A stretch of 64,000 bases of DNA from Planctomycetota bacterium (lineage in GTDB: Bacteria > Planctomycetota > UBA1135 > GCA-002686595). Under the pieces are notes generated by a model. That model saw only the letters and a program-made list of their open reading frames with translations. It ran no database searches and had not been told where the DNA came from. Below, in pieces: positions 32,742 to 40,829 of the stretch. The stretch covers positions 1 through 64,000 of the forward strand of contig PKCK01000072.1 of assembly GCA_002862085.1 (NCBI GenBank), read 5' to 3'. The translations under genes and the position numbers were made by a program. The first letter of the stretch is position 1. Each line of letters begins with the position of its first letter.

Positions 32742-34141
32742 TGCTCCAGCCACCGGAACGCGAGGCCCTGGTCACCGTCCGGCCCATCCTCCAGGCGCAG
32801 TTCGAGCTCGAACCGCAGCGGGTCAGCACCTTCCCGGGGCACCACCCACGAATGAAGAGACAGTCGCATGGGGTCTCCCGATGGGTCGAGGACCCAAAGG
32901 TGCTCGCCGGAGTCGTCGTCGAGGCCAGCCGCGGCCCAGTCGGAGCGACCGAGCCTCGACTCCAGAGCGTGCCCCAGGAAGCGGTTCGCGGATCGCTCGG
33001 CCCGAAGGCGCAGGAGGGGCGGCACGACGCCTTCCGCTCGACAGGCCTCGGCCTCGGCGACGAGCCGGCGCAGGGCGTCTTCGTCGCGCGTGGCCTCCGT
33101 CATCCGCTCGACGAACGCGTGATGCGCACAGCACACGGCCCCGTCGACCCGGTGTTTTCCGCGGACCAGACCCTCCGCGTTGTGACTACCGATGCAGGGG
33201 CCGAGTGAGGACAGGTAGCGATCACCCCCGTCGTCCCAGAGAACGTGGAACGCACACGGAGCCCCCTCTCTCCCGGCATCGACGTAGGCCGTGGGATCGA
33301 TCTCTCGGAGCGTGACCGGGAACGGAGCGTGCGCCGGGTGGAGGCGGGCCGCGGGCTCCTCGTCCTCGGCGTCCGGGGAGCTGTCTGGGCGGCCCTCCGA
33401 GGGGATCGGCTCGAGGGCCAGGACCGCCTCGGTGGAAGAGGCGGCGGGCGGGACATCTGCCGCGCCCGTCCGCGCGCGCGGATCACCCACGGTCGGCCGA
33501 GCGTCGACGCTGGATCCACCCGGCGGGGCTGCCTCCACGACGTCTCCACCGAGCTGCGCCCAGCCTGCCGCCGTGGCCAGCCCGATCGCCAGGCCCAGAC
33601 CAGCGGCGCGCAGGGCGCGAACCCTGGGCGCGGAGCTCGGAACCGAGGAGGACCGCTCGGGCCCGGGAACAGGCCGCATTGACCCGGTGGCACGGGTCGG
33701 GAGCCGTTGCTCACCACGAATCTCGGCGACCATCCGCGCCGACCGGAGCTCGAGGACCTCCTTGCGGAGCCGTTCCACCTCACGGCGGAGCTCGGCCTCA
33801 TGGGATTCCTCCCCCTCTTCCCTCGCGGGCGAGGGCTGGAGGTCGACGGGCGCGTCGGCGCCGAGCTTCGAGTGGATCTCCCCCATTTGAAGCGCACGGT
33901 CCCCGAGGGATGAGCTGTTGGCAGCCGGATCGAGGACGAGCCCCGGCACGAGCGCCGCCAGATCCGCCGGTCGGACCACACGCACCGAGGCGCCCTCGCG
34001 CCAGGCGAGTTCACAGGGGAGGTCGCCGCTGTTGATCCAGACCTGGAGGGCCATGTGGGAGACGTTGGCTCGCTCCGCGGCTTCACCAAGGGTCCACCAC
34101 CCCTCATCCGTCGCGCCGAGTCCATCCCGGGGGCCTTCCAT
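32738..34141 (-). CDS. Membrane-anchored HTH-like protein with extracytoplasmic domain
   Basis: The 467-residue protein starts with a MerR/excisionase-like winged HTH (14-68: WTLGEAAERANVSHMALQVW, then RVVRPADLAALVP). A charged coiled coil follows (about 110-145), then one membrane helix (about 178-195, LRAAGLGLAIGLATAAGWA). The remainder is an acidic/proline linker and a cysteine/histidine-bearing domain (CIGSHNAEG, VDGAVCCAHHAFVE). Predicted topology: DNA-binding-like domain inside, C-terminus outside. The same order recurs in the protein at 36557-37786. The ATG at 34141 is chosen to start just before the HTH. Whether it binds DNA is inference. No function known. Confidence 0.75.
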   Translation of the reverse strand: MEGPRDGLGATDEGWWTLGEAAERANVSHMALQVWINSGDLPCELAWREGASVRVVRPADLAALVPGLVLDPAANSSSLGDRALQMGEIHSKLGADAPVDLQPSPAREEGEESHEAELRREVERLRKEVLELRSARMVAEIRGEQRLPTRATGSMRPVPGPERSSSVPSSAPRVRALRAAGLGLAIGLATAAGWAQLGGDVVEAAPPGGSSVDARPTVGDPRARTGAADVPPAASSTEAVLALEPIPSEGRPDSSPDAEDEEPAARLHPAHAPFPVTLREIDPTAYVDAGREGAPCAFHVLWDDGGDRYLSSLGPCIGSHNAEGLVRGKHRVDGAVCCAHHAFVERMTEATRDEDALRRLVAEAEACRAEGVVPPLLRLRAERSANRFLGHALESRLGRSDWAAAGLDDDSGEHLWVLDPSGDPMRLSLHSWVVPREGADPLRFELELRLEDGPDGDQGLAFRWLEQ

Positions 34142-34335
34142 GAGAGGTGTGTAGCAATTTGAGCCCCGCGATTCGAGGCTGACTGGCGCACGTATGCCCC
34201 GGGAGACCATTCCTGGCACTCCTGGAAGCAGACGAAGGATCACCCGTGGCACCTCTCGTGAATTCCGGGGAGGATGAAGGGGTCGCCTGCTCCGGGCGCA
34301 AACCCGCCCTCACCACCACCGACGCCAGACGCCCC

Positions 34336-36045
34336 ATGGTCAAGCTCCACCAACTCGCCACCCGCGTGGTCGCTTTCGCTGCGCTCACCAGCGCCGCTGC
34401 AGCGCAGAGCACCCTCGACTTCGAGATCGACGCTGCCGCCACCCAGTTCACCTACAGCGGATCCACGAGCCTCGGACCGATCGTCGGGAACCCTGCATCC
34501 TTCGGGCTCAGTGGGAACACGGGCATCCGCCTCAGTGGAGCCCCGGGCGCGCTGCCCTTCGCCGCCGAGCTGCCCGGGACCGGGACAGCCGTCGTGGCGC
34601 CGGACATCAACGCCACCATCCCGAACCCCCTGCCGTTCCTGCCGCCCCTCGCGACGGTCTCCATCACGAACCTGACCTTCAGCTTCTCGAGCCCCTCGGC
34701 GCTCGTCGACGGCGCGGGGAACGTGACGCTCGAGCTCACCACGACCGCGACGTCCGGGATCTTCACCGTCGCGCCGCTCGCCGGCTCGCAGACGGTCACC
34801 GACCTGTCCGGGTCGCAGAGCACTCCGCAGCCCTTCAACGCGAACATCTCGGTCATCGGTACCACCACCCGCATCACCGGGCCCTTGAACATCACCTTCC
34901 AGTTCACCGACCCAGCGAGCGGGATCACCGGAACGTTCAATCTCGCCGGGGCGTTCGCCGCCGAGGCCATCGCAAGTCTCGAGACGATCACGCCCGTCCC
35001 GCTGGACTTCAACTTCAACGGGATCTGCCACCCCGGCGAGGACGGCAACCCGGACGACCCGAACGGCTTCCGCGCGATCTCCGACCGCGCACTCGACTTC
35101 ACCGCAGGCGTGCCGGCCAACCAGATCAGCGATCCGTTCGTCCTGCAGGATCAGGCAGGCGCGCTCGACATCGTCCACCTCGGGAACCGCAACGCGGTCA
35201 CCAACGGCCTCTGGGCGTTCGAAGCCACGGCCGACGGCGACGACATCGGGACCCAGCCCAACTGGCTCCTGGACCCCGACCAGAGCGTCCCCCAGGTGAC
35301 GAACCTCGCGACTCCGATCCCGATCGGCTCCAACGCCGAGGGCAGGGTCCTGTTCCAGATCAGCGACGGGGGCGGCAGCTTCGACGTCTTCTTCTCGCTC
35401 CAGAGCGGAGGATCCGTCTTCGGGACCGTCTCCGGCGACGATTGGTTCAACGGCACCTTCCTGGGCCGCGGCGCCGTGGACGCCGCCGTGCCGAGCTTCA
35501 ACCTGAAACTGGAGGTCGGCACGATCGACCTCTCCGCCGCCGCTGGCGATTCCATCACCGCCGTGAGCTTCAGCAACTCCAGCAACGCCAATGGCGGCGT
35601 CGCGATCCTCGCGGTCAACGTCGCGTCGGTCGGTCTCGGCACCAACTACTGCGTGTCGAACGCCAACTCCAGCGGCGGCAGCGCCGTGATGGGCGCCAGG
35701 GGCAGCAGCATCGCCGCCAACAACAACCTCACCCTGCAGGCGTCGGGCATGCCGGCCAACCAGTTCGGCATCTTCGTCGTCGCCGCGGCCCAGAACCAGA
35801 TCCCGCTCGGCAACGGCTTCCTCTGCATCACCGGCACCATCGGCCGCTACGTCGGACCGGGCCAGATCCGCTCGACCGGCACCACCGGTGCCTTCGAGCT
35901 CCCGATCGACCTCCAAGCGATTCCGCAGGGCGGGGGCACCGCGGCCACCAATCCTGGGCAGACCTGGAACTTCCAGGCCTGGTTCCGCGACGGCGTCGGC
36001 TCCGGCTCCGACTTCACCGACGGGATCTCGATCACGTTCCAGTGA
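34336..36045 (+). CDS. Secreted protein with shared C-terminal module
   Basis: The 569-residue protein has a signal peptide (LATRVVAFAALTSAAAAQ). The body (20-430) is rich in Thr, Asn, Ser and Gly with beta-strand spacing, including a calcium-loop-like FNFNGICHPGEDGNPDDPNG. Residues 437-569 are the module seen in two other proteins here: NYC, IAANNNLTL, NQFGIFVV, GNGFLCITGTIGRY, then PGQTWNFQAWFRDGVGSGSD and a final TFQ. Start at ATG 34336 gives the signal peptide. It lies between the two membrane-anchored HTH proteins. Probably exported and surface-associated; catalytic residues not evident. Confidence 0.85.
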   Translation: MVKLHQLATRVVAFAALTSAAAAQSTLDFEIDAAATQFTYSGSTSLGPIVGNPASFGLSGNTGIRLSGAPGALPFAAELPGTGTAVVAPDINATIPNPLPFLPPLATVSITNLTFSFSSPSALVDGAGNVTLELTTTATSGIFTVAPLAGSQTVTDLSGSQSTPQPFNANISVIGTTTRITGPLNITFQFTDPASGITGTFNLAGAFAAEAIASLETITPVPLDFNFNGICHPGEDGNPDDPNGFRAISDRALDFTAGVPANQISDPFVLQDQAGALDIVHLGNRNAVTNGLWAFEATADGDDIGTQPNWLLDPDQSVPQVTNLATPIPIGSNAEGRVLFQISDGGGSFDVFFSLQSGGSVFGTVSGDDWFNGTFLGRGAVDAAVPSFNLKLEVGTIDLSAAAGDSITAVSFSNSSNANGGVAILAVNVASVGLGTNYCVSNANSSGGSAVMGARGSSIAANNNLTLQASGMPANQFGIFVVAAAQNQIPLGNGFLCITGTIGRYVGPGQIRSTGTTGAFELPIDLQAIPQGGGTAATNPGQTWNFQAWFRDGVGSGSDFTDGISITFQ

Positions 36046-36556
36046 TGTGATTGGCGGCATCGACCCGCAACGCGCCAGCCCCCTGATGGACTGACACGTT
36101 CGTCGATCCGCCCCCTGGCGCCCCCGCGTCGCAGCTCGTCCTGACGGGCAGCGGCGCGGGGGCGCGCTCGTTCGCGCTCGTCCCGCAGGCTCCACCGCCG
36201 CTGTCGAATCCGTGAAGGCCCTGCTGCGCCTCGGCGTCGCTCCAGCCTCCGAAGCACGCCAGGATCGAGCTGATGGGCTTTCGGATCCAGCGTCCGAGAA
36301 GCTGCAGGCCGCCGTTACCGACGTGACCGCCTCGGAGCCGACGAGCGCCGATGCAGCCGGTCCAGCAGCAGGGGGATCTCGCCGAGGCCATCCTCCGGGG
36401 CCGTCTCGAGCCCGGGGTCGCTCAGGCGAAGCCTGCAGCATCGTTCAGCGGTGCAGCGGCGGCTCCTGGCCGCGGGAAACGAGCGACGACCTCCTGGTCA
36501 CCGTCGCCCCCTGAGCGCGGCGGCACGGCGGCCCGACAGGCGCTCCGGAAGAGCCG
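36046..36556. other. Intergenic stretch between convergent genes
   Basis: Apart from a terminator-like stem at 36118-36165, I see no supported feature. Frames open here are arginine/proline/serine-rich and lack motif content. Third-position composition does not favour any of them. Confidence 0.5.
36118..36165 (+). terminator. GC-rich terminator-like hairpin
   Basis: GCGCCCCCGCG (36118-36128) pairs perfectly with CGCGGGGGCGC (36155-36165) across 26 bases. It is 73 bases beyond the secreted-protein stop. The stem sequence nearly repeats that at 4913-4951, downstream of the homologous gene. No T-tract. Confidence 0.55.
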
Positions 36557-37786
36557 TCAGGCGTCTGCGCGAAAGAAGCCAGTGAGGAACCGCATGAGCG
36601 GACCCCGCGGGCTCTCTTCACGGGTCTCCGTCTCGGGTGGATGCGCCAGCGCCGGCTCGGGGACCGCGAGGCGCGTCGCCTCGAGCTCCTCCAGGCGCCG
36701 CGTGGACGCGCGCAGCCGCTCTTCCAGAGCAGCCATCTGGTCCGCGTGGCGGTCGCGCTCGGCCGCCCCGAGACGCCGCTCCTCAGCGAGGACGCTCCGC
36801 GCGACGTCCGCAGCCCGATCGGCCTCGTCCAGCCTCTTCTCGAAGCGAATGCGCTCCCGGCTTGCAGCGTCGCGCGCGACGACGAGCTCTGCGGCGCGAC
36901 GCTGATCGCGCTCGTCGGCCGCCCGCAGCCGCGACTCCAGTCCGGCCAGCGCAGCCTCGAGCTCGCCGCGCTCACCCTCGGCCCGCGCAGCCGTCGCGGC
37001 CGCGCGCTCCTCCACCGCGAGCCGGGCATCGCGGGCCTCCCGGGCGATCGTCGCTGCGCTCGCGACCGCCGCAGCGATCGCCTCCTCCGCCTTCGCGCCG
37101 GCGGCTTCCCGTCGCTCGGCCGCTTCGGCCAGAGCCGCCTCCGCGGAGTCCTTGAGCGAGCGGACCTCACCGAGGGTCTCCACTCGAGCGGCGCCGAGCG
37201 CCTCCGCCGCGGTCTCCCTCACGAGGCCCGGCAGACGAACGAGAGCGACCAGCGCGACGCAGGAGACGGCCGTCGCAGCCGCTGCCCCCACGCCGGCCCA
37301 GGGGCGTCGTCTGAGCCTCAGCTCGAGGTCGAGGACACGTCGCTGAGCCATCAGGAGGCTCGCGGTGCTGGCCTGCCGCTCGCGCTCGGCGAGGTCCAGG
37401 CGCGTCTCGAGATCCTGCGCCAGCTCCACGAGAGCGTCCCGCGAAGCCCCGGACGCGAGGACCTCCTCGGCGAGATCGGGTCGTGGATCGCTCACCTCCC
37501 GTAGCTCGCGTGCTTCCTCGTTCGCGGCGGAGGCTTCCACCGCCGCGGCCGGCGCCGCCCTGCCGAGCACGTGGGGAAACAGGTCGGCCAGGTCCACCAG
37601 GCGAACCACCCGATCGTCCTGCCTCCGCCCTGGGGAGCCCTCGTAGAGGAGCTCCCCGGTGTCCGCCAGCGCCGCGATGCGCTCCGGCTCCACGCCGGCC
37701 AGGGCCGCCGCCTCCGCGAAGCTCAACGCCGAGGACGGCTCCAGCGCCTGGGCCGTCGCGAGCCCTTGTTCCGGTGACTCCCCCAC
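36557..37786 (-). CDS. Membrane-anchored HTH-like coiled-coil protein
   Basis: The 409-residue protein has an excisionase-like N-terminal domain (20-72: LSFAEAAALAGVEPERIAAL, then RVVRLVDLADLFP), a coiled coil (about 115-160), a membrane helix (164-186, GVGAAAATAVSCVALVALV), and a long alanine/glutamate/arginine coiled coil (190-385). The phrase RVVRxxDLAxLxP is shared with the protein at 32738-34141. The GTG at 37786 places the HTH near the start as in that protein; an upstream TTG at 37846 with GGGAGGG adjacent is an alternative. An inverted repeat lies just before the GTG. Divergent from the methyltransferase gene. Function unknown. Confidence 0.72.
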   Translation of the reverse strand: MGESPEQGLATAQALEPSSALSFAEAAALAGVEPERIAALADTGELLYEGSPGRRQDDRVVRLVDLADLFPHVLGRAAPAAAVEASAANEEARELREVSDPRPDLAEEVLASGASRDALVELAQDLETRLDLAERERQASTASLLMAQRRVLDLELRLRRRPWAGVGAAAATAVSCVALVALVRLPGLVRETAAEALGAARVETLGEVRSLKDSAEAALAEAAERREAAGAKAEEAIAAAVASAATIAREARDARLAVEERAAATAARAEGERGELEAALAGLESRLRAADERDQRRAAELVVARDAASRERIRFEKRLDEADRAADVARSVLAEERRLGAAERDRHADQMAALEERLRASTRRLEELEATRLAVPEPALAHPPETETREESPRGPLMRFLTGFFRADA

Positions 37787-37787
37787 G

Positions 37788-37808
37788 CCAGGATCGTACG
37801 AATCCTGG
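37788..37808. repeat. Inverted repeat in divergent promoter region
   Basis: CCAGGAT (37788-37794) and ATCCTGG (37802-37808) form 7-bp arms around CGTACGA. It lies between the GTG at 37786 and the ATG at 37927, so it could be an operator or a translational hairpin; if the upstream TTG start is used it is coding. Confidence 0.35.
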
Positions 37809-37926
37809 AGCCCCGATCTCAACGACCGCCGCGACGAGCCGTACAACCCTCCCGGTCGCGCAGATATACGCCAGGGAGCGCCGTTCCGGCGAGCGCGCGG
37901 GTCCGCCGTCTGGCACCCTTCGCGCC

Positions 37927-38916
37927 ATGAGCGACGGCTACTCCAGCGACCACGACTACTTCGCGAGTTACGCGGATCCGGGCGTGCACCGCCTGATGAT
38001 CCAGGACCACGCCCGAACCGACGCCTACAGGCGCGCGATCGAGAAGATGGCGAAGGGGAAGCGCGTGCTCGACATCGGCACGGGGACCGGGATCCTGTCG
38101 ATGTTCGCGGCGCGCGCTGGCGCCGCGCAGGTGGACGCGGTCGACAGCTCCGCGATCATCGATCTCGCCCGCGAGATCGCCAGCGACAACGGACTGGACG
38201 GCCAGATTCGATTTCATCGCGGACGCGCGGAGGAGCTCGACCTCGACCAGGAGTACGACCTCGTCATCTCCGAATGGATGGGCTTCTTCGGACTCGCGGA
38301 GCTGATGTTCGAGTCGGTCATCGACGCGCGCGATCGATACCTCGCGCCCGGCGGTCGCATGCTGCCAGGCCAGCTCCGCCTCCGGGTCGCACCGGTCTGC
38401 GACAGTCATGTTCACGAGGACCTCGGCATCGGCCTCTGGGAGCGCCCCGTCTATGGATTCGATTTCTCGCGGATCCTCGAGACCGAGGTCCAGAGCTTCA
38501 TCACAGCCGCCTGTGACCTGAAGCCCTCGAGCCTGCTCGGACGCGCGGTCACCGTCCTCGACCTCGACCTCGACGACGCGACGGCGGACGACTTCTTCTT
38601 CACCTCGGCGGAGAGCATGACCATCGAGCAGGAGGGCACCGTGCACGGATTCGGCGGGTGGTTCGAGGTCGATCTCGCCGATGACGTCGAGCTCAGCTGC
38701 TCCCCCATGCACGTCCAGACCCACTGGCGCCAGTCCTTCTTCCCGGTGCGTCCGTTCCCGGTCGAGCGCGGCGACGTCATTCGCTTCGCCATGAAGGCCC
38801 AGCGCGCCGAGGTGGGCGACCAGCGGCTGCCGGTCTACTTCATCGATGGCGAGATGCTCCGCGACGATCGCGTCGTCCACCGCTTCTTCTATCGCCACCA
38901 CGGTTCCTTCGAGTAA
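37927..38916 (+). CDS. Protein arginine N-methyltransferase, type I PRMT-like
   Basis: SAM-dependent enzyme expected to methylate arginine side chains. The 329-residue protein matches eukaryotic PRMT1 along its length: YFASYADPGVHRLMIQD with the YFxxY element (11-15), SAM loop VLDIGTGTGILSMFAARAGA with G51/G53/G55, the double-E loop SEWMGFFGLAE with E116 and E125 at the same spacing as in PRMT1, LAPGGRMLPGQLRL, and the THW loop (265-267, THWRQSFF). YGFDFSRI is also conserved. Bacterial versions are uncommon. The ATG at 37927 opens conserved sequence. It stands alone, divergent from the HTH-like gene. Substrate unknown. Confidence 0.9.
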   Translation: MSDGYSSDHDYFASYADPGVHRLMIQDHARTDAYRRAIEKMAKGKRVLDIGTGTGILSMFAARAGAAQVDAVDSSAIIDLAREIASDNGLDGQIRFHRGRAEELDLDQEYDLVISEWMGFFGLAELMFESVIDARDRYLAPGGRMLPGQLRLRVAPVCDSHVHEDLGIGLWERPVYGFDFSRILETEVQSFITAACDLKPSSLLGRAVTVLDLDLDDATADDFFFTSAESMTIEQEGTVHGFGGWFEVDLADDVELSCSPMHVQTHWRQSFFPVRPFPVERGDVIRFAMKAQRAEVGDQRLPVYFIDGEMLRDDRVVHRFFYRHHGSFE

Positions 38917-38957
38917 CCAGCGAATCGCGCGCGCGGCGCGCACACCCGCGCCGGCGC

Positions 38958-40553
38958 TCAGCGATCGCCCTCTGCGCCCCCCAAGGCCTCGGCGTAGCCG
39001 AGCCCGGCGAGCCCTGCGGCCTGCTCCCGGTCGAACTCGGACGGGAGCGGGGCCGCCCCGGCGCGCCAGCGCGCCAGCTCTTCGCCGAGCCGGTCGGCCG
39101 CCGCCCGCGCCTCCGCGTCGCCTCCGCCGAGCAGACGGTCCTGTCGCTCGGCAGGGTCCGCGCTCAGGTCGAAGAGCATCTCGAGCCCGAGGTATCCAGC
39201 CCTGACGAGCTTCCATCGCCCCAGGCGCACCGCGACCGGCTTGCGCTCTCCACGCCACTTCAGCTCGGACGCCTCGAGCGCCGCGCCAGGCTGTGTCGCC
39301 TCGCTGAACACCGCCCGCTCCACGAGGCTCCCGCCTCCACCCCGCACCGCGGCTGCGAGCGAGCGGCCGTCGAGGTCGACGGCACCCGCGGAGACGCCGG
39401 CGAGGTCGAGCACCGTGGGCATCACGTCCACGCCCGACACCGGCGTGTCCACGACCAGCCCGCTGCCGAGGCCCGCGGTCCCGGGTCCGCGCACGATGAG
39501 CGGGACGCTGACCTCGGGCTGGCCGACCCAGAGACCATGGTTCCAGGCGTTCGGCCCGTCCCAGAAGGTCTCGCCGTGGTCCGCCGTGATCACGACCAGC
39601 GCGTCCTCGAGCACCCCGAGCCGCTGCAGCCCGAGGAGCAAGCGGCCGATCTCGCGGTCCATGTGGGTCACCTCGCCCCTGTAGAGCCGTTCGAGCTGGC
39701 GACCAGCCTCCGTGGGAACCCCCGAGGCGTTCCTGACCAGCTCCTCGGGCAGCCCACCCGTGATCACGCCCTGCTGCCCTCCGGCGCTTCGCCCGAGCGC
39801 TCGCACCTGCTGCTGGACGACCGCGGCCTCGATGGCCGCGAAGTCCCCGGCGGCGAGCTCGGCTCCGTATCGCTCGACCTCGGAGGCCGGCGGCGCGTAG
39901 GGCGCGTGGGGATCGAAGTACTGCGCGAACAGGAACAGCCGCGCATCGTCCGCCCCCGCCCGCGCGAGCGTCTCCTCGGTGTGCGCGAGGATCCTGTCGG
40001 TCAGCGTGGCCGCGTCCCGCTGGCTCTGGTCGTTACCGTCCTGGCGGGCGGCTTCGTCGAAGTCCTCGTCCCAGTGGACGAAGCCCTGATCGATCCCCGT
40101 GCGCCCCGTGAGCGCCGCGGAGCCGAGGAAGCCTGCGCACCAGAAGCCCGCCTCGTCCAGGAGCTCCGCGAGCGTCAGCGCCCGCTCCGAGAGAGTGAAC
40201 CCGTTGCGTGGGACGCCGTGCCGATGGGGATAGGTCCCGGTCATGATCGACGCGTGGGACGCGAGCGTCGTCGAGGCGGCCGACGAGCAGGAGGCGAAGC
40301 GCACGCCCTCCGACGCGAGCTGATCGAGCGCAGGGGTCTGCACCGCGGGATTCCCGTAGCAGCCCAGGTGATCCGCGCGCGTGGTGTCGAGCGTGACCAG
40401 GATGATGTGTCGCACCTTGGGACCGGCGTCGCCGCCCCCGCATGCGCCGACAAGACACAGCAGACCCAGGAGAGCGAGGGCTTCTCGCGTTCGGGACCGT
40501 CCGGGGCGTCTCTTACGCGCGGTCGCGGTTCGCGGTCGGGAGGGGTCACTCAT
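38958..40553 (-). CDS. Sulfatase-fold lipoprotein, non-formylglycine type
   Basis: The 531-residue protein has a lipobox (LLCLVGAC) after a basic N-terminus and an alkaline-phosphatase/sulfatase fold: LVTLDTTRADHLGCYG (metal-binding DTTRADH), PALDQLASEGVRF, the nucleophile region STTLASHASIMTGTYPHRHG, FAQYFDPHAPYAPP and VVITADHGETFWDG. The usual C/SxPSR sequence for formylglycine is replaced by TTLASH, a form common in bacterial sulfatase-like hydrolases; threonine would be the nucleophile. So it need not depend on an FGE. Substrate unknown. The 276 bases before its start also carry the divergent dehydrogenase promoter. Confidence 0.88.
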   Translation of the reverse strand: MSDPSRPRTATARKRRPGRSRTREALALLGLLCLVGACGGGDAGPKVRHIILVTLDTTRADHLGCYGNPAVQTPALDQLASEGVRFASCSSAASTTLASHASIMTGTYPHRHGVPRNGFTLSERALTLAELLDEAGFWCAGFLGSAALTGRTGIDQGFVHWDEDFDEAARQDGNDQSQRDAATLTDRILAHTEETLARAGADDARLFLFAQYFDPHAPYAPPASEVERYGAELAAGDFAAIEAAVVQQQVRALGRSAGGQQGVITGGLPEELVRNASGVPTEAGRQLERLYRGEVTHMDREIGRLLLGLQRLGVLEDALVVITADHGETFWDGPNAWNHGLWVGQPEVSVPLIVRGPGTAGLGSGLVVDTPVSGVDVMPTVLDLAGVSAGAVDLDGRSLAAAVRGGGGSLVERAVFSEATQPGAALEASELKWRGERKPVAVRLGRWKLVRAGYLGLEMLFDLSADPAERQDRLLGGGDAEARAAADRLGEELARWRAGAAPLPSEFDREQAAGLAGLGYAEALGGAEGDR

Positions 40554-40698
40554 GGGGCCTGGGCGCAGCATAGAGCCCGAAGGCCGGTCCCCGTACGGCC
40601 CGCGGCCCCTGGATCGAGGAGAAGACCGGGAAGATCCCGGGGAGCAGAGACGCAGGGGATTTCCTCGTTCTGGGAACATCCCGCGCTTCCCCTTCGCC

Positions 40699-40727
40699 TT
40701 GACACCGTCGCGCCAGCCCTCGATCCT
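40699..40727 (+). promoter_or_regulatory. Possible sigma-70-type promoter for the dehydrogenase gene
   Basis: A perfect TTGACA at 40699-40704 is followed 17 bases later by GATCCT, which matches the -10 consensus at only three positions. The element precedes the ATG at 40830 by about 100 bases. Weak support. Confidence 0.25.
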
Positions 40728-40829
40728 GAAGGGCAGGGCCCGATCGGCCCCGAGGGCTCCGTCCCACGCTCGTGCGAGCCGTGGTTCGACGAGGCCCCCC
40801 CTTCTCCCTGTAAGTCACAGACGCCGCCC

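Noticed and set aside
28794-40553. FGE-like protein activating the sulfatase-like lipoprotein
   Set aside because: The lipoprotein lacks CxPSR and the FGE-like protein lacks its cysteines, so the pairing has no mechanistic basis.
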